From: Actinomadura opuntiae
GTDB taxonomy: Bacteria > Actinomycetota > Actinomycetes > Streptosporangiales > Streptosporangiaceae
DNA length: 64,000 nt
Reading direction: 5' to 3'
NCBI RefSeq assembly: GCF_030283205.1
Contig: NZ_JASNWF010000035.1
Span: forward strand, 1 to 64,000
The translations under genes and the position numbers were made by a program. Shown here piece by piece: positions 60,772-64,000 of this stretch. Below the pieces are notes generated by a model. That model was not told the origin of the DNA. It did no database searches and worked only from the letters and a program-made list of their open reading frames with translations. Position 1 is the stretch's first letter; every line of letters starts with the position of its first letter.

Positions 60772-61218
60772 TCACTCGACCAGGCGGTCCAGGACGGCGA
60801 AGGCCTTCAGGACCGTCTGGCGCTCCTCCTCGGTGCAGTGGTCCTGAAGGGCGCGGCTCAGCCATTCCTCCCGGGCCTGCCGGGACCCCTCGACCCACTC
60901 GCGCCCGGCGTCGCTGGGCGTGACCAGCTGCCGGCGCCCGTCCTCGGGGTCGGGGTCGCGGCGGATCAGCCCGCGCTCCTCCAGCGCGGCGATCGTGGCG
61001 GCCATGGACTGCGGGCGGACCCGCTCGGCCGCCGCCAGCCCGCTCGCGGTGGCCGCGCCGTCCTTGAGCAGCCGGCTGAGCACTGCCGTCTGCGACGGGG
61101 TGAGGTCGTGGCCGCCGCCGATCTCCCGCAGCCTGCGGCGCAGCCGGCTGAACACGATCCGGACCTCACGGGCGGCGCGGGCGGCCGACGGGGAGATGGC
61201 CTGCGCGGTGTCGTCCAT
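60772..61218 (-). CDS. MarR family transcriptional regulator
   Basis: A 148-residue winged-helix MarR protein. 'LTPSQTAVLSRLLKDGAATASGLAAAERVRPQSMAATIAALEERGLIRRDPDPEDGRRQLVTPSDAGREW' shows the whole wing region (core ERVRPQSMAATIAALEERGL recognition helix, DPEDGRRQL wing). ATG 61218 lies 6 nt after a TAGAAT -10, so the mRNA is probably leaderless. A palindromic site sits in its promoter for autoregulation. It is not paired with an obvious target; the divergent side holds only the methyltransferase about 300 bp away. Confidence 0.92.
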   Translation of the reverse strand: MDDTAQAISPSAARAAREVRIVFSRLRRRLREIGGGHDLTPSQTAVLSRLLKDGAATASGLAAAERVRPQSMAATIAALEERGLIRRDPDPEDGRRQLVTPSDAGREWVEGSRQAREEWLSRALQDHCTEEERQTVLKAFAVLDRLVE

Positions 61219-61224
61219 GGCGCC

Positions 61225-61253
61225 ATTCTAAGTTAACCAGGATAAACTGTCCA
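61225..61253 (-). promoter_or_regulatory. MarR promoter with overlapping operator
   Basis: TGGACA (61248-61253) and TAGAAT (61225-61230) with exactly 17 bp between, near consensus. The spacer is occupied by AGTTAACC-AG-GATAAACT (61231-61248), an imperfect inverted repeat suited to a MarR dimer. The rest of 61254-61515 shows no gene I can support. Confidence 0.6.
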
Positions 61254-61515
61254 GTTGAAACTGTCGAATTGGTGGAGCCCCGCAACGGCCGGCACCGCGA
61301 CGGCGACCAGCACGAACCCGATCGCGGCCAGCGTACCGAGCCTGCCGAAGACGTCCGTCCACATCGAGGTGCGCTGGCGGCCCGGCGCCGGACCCCTGGT
61401 GCGGCCGCTGGTGGCGCTGGCCCAGAAGTCCGCCGCGGCGGTCGCCTGAACGCCTTGACGGCGGTGGGAGCGCGCGCCGACGATGGCGATCATGGCAGCG
61501 CAAGGAGGCGACGCT

Positions 61516-62190
61516 ATGGCAGGGACGGGCGGGGCCGGCACGGGGCCCGGCGAGATCGCGCAGGACGGCTCGGCGGTCGAGTTCTACGCCGCGATGCCGC
61601 CGGACATCGCGAGCGCCGCGCTCGTCCACACGGCGATCCGGGCGGGCACGCCGATCCTGGAGTTGGGCGCGGGCGCCGGGCGCGTCACCCACCCCCTGCT
61701 CGACTTCGGCCATCCGGTGACGGCGGTGGACGACTCGGCCGCGATGCTGGCCCACATCAAGGGGGCGCGCACCGTCTGCTCGCCGATCCAGGACCTGGAC
61801 CTGCCGGAGCGGTTCGGCTGCGTGCTGCTGATGTCGTACCTGGTCAACTACGGCGACCGCGACGCCCTCCTGGCGGCCTGCCGGCGGCACGTCCGGCCGG
61901 ACGGCGTGGTCGTCGTGCAGCGCGAGGCGCCCGGCTGGCAGGAGGCCGCGGCCCCGCGCGAATGGGAGCACGACGGCATCCGGTACCGCATGACGGACGT
62001 CGAACGGCCCGCTCCCGGGATCCTCGCGGCGACCATCGAGTACCGGATGGGCGACCGGCGCTGGACGCACTCGTTCACGTCGCGGAAGCTCGGCGACGCG
62101 GAGCTCCCCGCCGTGCTGGAGGCGGCGGGCCTGCGCCTCGACCGCATCCTGGACGACGCCGCCGGCTGGTTCACCGCCCGCCCCATCTGA
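61516..62190 (+). CDS. Class I SAM-dependent methyltransferase
   Basis: A 224-residue Rossmann methyltransferase. Motif I 'ILELGAGAGRVTHPLLDFGHPVTAVDDSAAML' near residues 48-80 (core ELGAGAGRVT; acidic end VDDS), then 'CVLLMSYLVNYGDRDALLAACRRHVRPDGVVVVQRE' near 105-140. The C-terminal 80 residues are the substrate part. ATG 61516 was chosen since GGAGG lies 7 nt upstream; ATG 61483 and 61492 lack such sites. The substrate is unknown. It precedes a DUF4240 gene on the same strand with 141 bp between; that gap holds no other feature I can see. Confidence 0.88.
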   Translation: MAGTGGAGTGPGEIAQDGSAVEFYAAMPPDIASAALVHTAIRAGTPILELGAGAGRVTHPLLDFGHPVTAVDDSAAMLAHIKGARTVCSPIQDLDLPERFGCVLLMSYLVNYGDRDALLAACRRHVRPDGVVVVQREAPGWQEAAAPREWEHDGIRYRMTDVERPAPGILAATIEYRMGDRRWTHSFTSRKLGDAELPAVLEAAGLRLDRILDDAAGWFTARPI

Positions 62191-62331
62191 CCTCAACAAC
62201 GCTCGATGTTCTTGCAGGACATCCACTGGACGTCCGTCGCGACGGTCCGGCCGGGATGGGAGCGCGCGAAATGTCGGACCCGCGCGCGAGATTGATCGCG
62301 TCGAGCGGAGCCGGAACCGGTGGAGGCCCGG

Positions 62332-62901
62332 ATGGACGAGAGCGCCTGGTGGGCGTTGGTGGAGGACGCGCGAGCCGAGGCCGGTGACCGCGCCGACGAT
62401 CGCGACTCCCCCGACGATCCGCTGGTCGGCCTGGTGACCGATCGGCTCGCCGCCCTGGACGGCCCCGAGATCGTCGCGTTCGACGTCCGGCTCACGCGGC
62501 TGCTCGACTCGGCGTACCGCAGGCCGCTCTGGAACGCCGCCTACCTCATCGAGGGCGGCTGCGGCGACGACGGCTTCATGGACTTCCGCGCCGGGCTCGT
62601 GCTGCTGGGACGCGAGGTGTTCGCCCGGGCCGTCGACGATCCCGACTCGCTGGCCGACATCCCCACGGTGGTGCGGATGGGCCGCGAGGAGCGTGGCTGG
62701 ATCGGCGCGGAGGGCCTCCACTACGCCGCCGGGAACGCCTATGAGCGCGTCCGGGCGGAGAGGGCGCCGTTCGACGCGGCGATCGAGACGGCCATGCGCT
62801 CGATGCGGCGCCCCGAGCGTCCCGCGAGTGAGGGTTGGGACGTCGAGGACGACGCCGAGACCCGGCTGCGCCTCCCCCGCCTCGCCGCCCTCTTCCTCTG
62901 A
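62332..62901 (+). CDS. DUF4240 domain-containing protein
   Basis: A 189-residue protein of the DUF4240 family, common in actinomycetes and of unknown function. Typical wording: 'MDESAWWALVEDARAEAGD', 'EIVAFDVRLTRLLDSAYRRPLWNAAYLIEGGCGDDGFMDFRAGLVLLGREVF' (core LWNAAYLIEGGCGDDGFMDFR, residues about 63-95) and 'GAEGLHYAAGNAYERV' near 125. Cytoplasmic, no membrane segment. ATG 62332 is 5 nt after GGAGG. WGR/ankyrin-like partners seen in some genomes are absent here. Confidence 0.9.
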   Translation: MDESAWWALVEDARAEAGDRADDRDSPDDPLVGLVTDRLAALDGPEIVAFDVRLTRLLDSAYRRPLWNAAYLIEGGCGDDGFMDFRAGLVLLGREVFARAVDDPDSLADIPTVVRMGREERGWIGAEGLHYAAGNAYERVRAERAPFDAAIETAMRSMRRPERPASEGWDVEDDAETRLRLPRLAALFL

Positions 62902-62926
62902 ACGGAGTTCCTTAGCACGGAGTAGC

Positions 62927-62955
62927 TTGACAGCTAATGCAATTAGCTTTAGCTT
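62927..62955 (+). promoter_or_regulatory. Strong promoter of the DUF4260-like gene
   Basis: A perfect TTGACA -35 (62927-62932) and TAGCTT -10 (62950-62955) with 17-bp spacing, exceptional in this GC-rich window. Confidence 0.7.
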
Positions 62956-62977
62956 GTGGCTAACGTCATTAGCCACA
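62932..62977. promoter_or_regulatory. Two perfect operator palindromes over the DUF4260-like promoter
   Basis: AGCTAAT-GCA-ATTAGCT (62932-62948) fills the space between -35 and -10. TGTGGCTAA-CGTCA-TTAGCCACA (62955-62977) is a 9-bp perfect repeat covering the expected transcription start. Both share the GCTAA/TTAGC half-site, so one repressor could bind twice. No regulator gene is adjacent. Confidence 0.7.
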
Positions 62978-62993
62978 GGGAAGGCCGCAGGTC

Positions 62994-63413
62994 ATGAGCA
63001 CTGTCACTGTTCCGACCGTCCGCAAGCGCTCCGTCTCGGTCGTCGCGCGCCGCGCCGCTTGGGCGGTAGGGGCGCTGTTCTGGGGTGCGTTCGCCGTGCT
63101 CGAAGGGGTCAATCACGGCTGGCTCGCGGCCCTCCTCGCCGTCGCGTTCTTCGTCGCGCCCGACCTGACCTTCCTGGCCGGGGCGCGGGACGCGCACACC
63201 GTCGAGCGCGGGCAGCTTCCGGCCCGCGCCGTCCCGTACTACAACACCGCGCACCGCGCGCTGATCCCGCTCGCGCTCATGGCGCTCTACACCGTCGCGC
63301 CGATCACGTGGGCGCCGATCTTCGCCGGCCTCTGCGGCTGGCTCGCGCACATCTCGGTCGACCGCGCCGCCGGTTACGGCCTGCGCACCAAGGACGGCTT
63401 CCAGCGCCGCTGA
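62994..63413 (+). CDS. Small membrane protein, DUF4260-like
   Basis: A 139-residue inner-membrane protein with hydrophobic segments at about residues 22-40, 44-62 and 88-122. 'FFVAPDLTFLAGARDA' and 'VPYYNTAHRALIPLALMAL' resemble DUF4260-family wording (PDL...G, YN.AH...P), so I place it there tentatively. The function is unknown. ATG 62994 is preceded by AGGGAAGG. It has the strongest promoter in the window and two palindromic operators, so it is tightly repressed and strongly induced by something. Similar proteins elsewhere often neighbour TetR or PadR regulators, but none is here. Confidence 0.75.
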   Translation: MSTVTVPTVRKRSVSVVARRAAWAVGALFWGAFAVLEGVNHGWLAALLAVAFFVAPDLTFLAGARDAHTVERGQLPARAVPYYNTAHRALIPLALMALYTVAPITWAPIFAGLCGWLAHISVDRAAGYGLRTKDGFQRR

Positions 63414-63452
63414 CCCGCGCTCCCCGCCGGTATGATCTTCGCGGCGTGAACT

Positions 63453-63620
63453 GACGCGAGGTGCCCCTCGGGGAGAATCGGGAAGCCGGTGCGAATCCGG
63501 CACGGGCCCGCCGCGGTGACCGGGGAGCCGCCGCCCACGCGCGCGAGCGCGGCCACTGGCCGTCAGGCCGGGAAGGCGGGCGGACGGGCGTCGATCCGGG
63601 AGTCCGAAGACCGGCCTCGC
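63453..63620 (+). ncRNA. Cobalamin riboswitch of bluB
   Basis: Classic large-type cobalamin aptamer: GGGAAGCCGGUGCGAAUCCGGC (63480-63501; core AAGCCGGUGCGAAUCC), ACGGGCCCGCCGCGGUGACCGGGGAGCC next, GCCACUGG and GGCCGGGAAGGCGGGCGG (63567-63583), and the B12 box GAGUCCGAAGACCGGCC (63600-63616). It ends about 50 nt before the bluB ATG. It differs in layout from the riboswitch at 46.3 kb, which has the shorter CUGUCCCGCAACUGU core. Confidence 0.92.
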
Positions 63621-63667
63621 TCCAACGGCCGCCGCCCCGGCGGCCCGACCGCAGCGGGAGCCTGCCC

Positions 63668-64000
63668 ATGAACCTCTACGACGTCATCCACCGCCGCCGC
63701 GACGTGCGCGCCGAGTTCACCGGCGCGCCGATCCCGGACGACGTCCTCGACCGAGTCCTCACCGCGGCGCACGCCGCGCCCAGCGTCGGCCTCTCCCAGC
63801 CCTGGGACTTCGTCGTCGTCCGCGACCCGGACGTCCGGCGCGCCTTCCACGACCACGTCCGGTCCGAGCGCGACGCGTTCGCCGCCACCCTCGCCGGCGA
63901 AGCCGCCGCCCGTTTCGCCCGCATCAAGATCGACGGGGTGCTCGAATCGACCCTGTCGATCGTGGTCACCTACGACGCCGAGCGCGGCGGCCCCGCCGTC
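63668..64000 (+). CDS. bluB: 5,6-dimethylbenzimidazole synthase (partial, runs off window)
   Basis: The first 111 codons of a BluB nitroreductase-fold enzyme that fragments reduced FMN to 5,6-dimethylbenzimidazole, the lower ligand of B12. The FMN-site opening 'RRRDVRAEFTGAPIPDDVLDRVLTAAHAAPSVGLSQPWDFVVV' (core RRDVRAEF, AAHAAPSVGLSQPWDF) is diagnostic and separates BluB from other nitroreductases. The cobalamin riboswitch directly upstream confirms the assignment. Many actinomycetes encode this as part of a longer cobalamin gene (fusion or cluster), so the missing 3' part matters. Confidence 0.92.
   Translation, partial: MNLYDVIHRRRDVRAEFTGAPIPDDVLDRVLTAAHAAPSVGLSQPWDFVVVRDPDVRRAFHDHVRSERDAFAATLAGEAAARFARIKIDGVLESTLSIVVTYDAERGGPAV

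Noticed and set aside
61233..61364. Possible 43-residue single-helix membrane protein on the minus strand (ATG 61364)
   Set aside because: No ribosome site, and its end overlaps the near-consensus MarR promoter. Codon use is compatible with coding, so it is not excluded, but I cannot support it.

Overview
The window is very GC-rich, with strong G/C preference at third codon positions, many GTG starts, 4-bp ATGA/GTGA gene overlaps and several apparently leaderless regulator promoters. F420-type (LLM) and PF04672 methyltransferase genes, duplicated acyl-CoA dehydrogenases and a MocR regulator fit a soil actinomycete. I would guess Streptosporangiales/Actinomadura-like, but that is inference. 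I see no rRNA, tRNA, insertion sequence, phage gene or CRISPR array. The DNA looks chromosomal and catabolic/regulatory.

Layout. 0.1-6.1 kb: two SDR genes, an enoyl-CoA hydratase, an MFS exporter divergent from a MocR regulator, and a TetR gene. 6.1-8.5 kb: an operon dedA-blaI-M56 peptidase preceded by a BlaI-type palindrome. 8.5-15.7 kb: GT2 glycosyltransferase, PF04672 methyltransferase, DUF72 protein, SDR, and an XRE regulator overlapping a PYROXD2-like FAD oxidoreductase. 15.7-22.8 kb: a leftward acyl-CoA catabolic operon (acyl-CoA synthetase broken by one amber codon, three acyl-CoA dehydrogenases, a kinase-like phosphotransferase) divergent from its likely TetR repressor. 22.8-25.1 kb: a solute-binding lipoprotein and a four-helix membrane protein. 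25.2-28.95 kb: B12-dependent methionine synthase metH behind what I read as an S-adenosylhomocysteine riboswitch with a built-in anti-Shine-Dalgarno. 29-36.5 kb: FAD monooxygenase, metallo-beta-lactamase-fold protein, a complete quaternary-amine (OpuC/ProU-type) ABC importer and a PucR-like regulator. 36.6-46.2 kb: esterase, PDR-type ferredoxin reductase, small proteins, an MFS/TetR efflux pair with three operator copies, an LLM oxidoreductase, and a TetR-VOC pair with a nested inverted repeat. 46.2-50 kb: cobalamin riboswitch plus btuFCD-cbiZ. 50-59.5 kb: coiled-coil protein, acyl-CoA ligase, TetR and a leucine-type degradation cluster (biotin carboxylase pair, HMG-CoA lyase, acyl-CoA dehydrogenase). 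59.6-64 kb: M48 protease, MarR, small proteins, and a second cobalamin riboswitch before bluB, which runs off the window.

How it fits together. Two themes recur. One is acyl-CoA and branched-chain catabolism under TetR repressors. The other is the cobalamin/methionine economy: corrinoid uptake and salvage (btuFCD, cbiZ), lower-ligand synthesis (bluB), a B12 enzyme (metH) and three metabolite-sensing RNAs. The observations I would follow up first are the metH leader, the BlaI-controlled DedA operon, the nested operator beside the btu operon, and a strong promoter at 62.93 kb carrying two perfect palindromes without an adjacent regulator.
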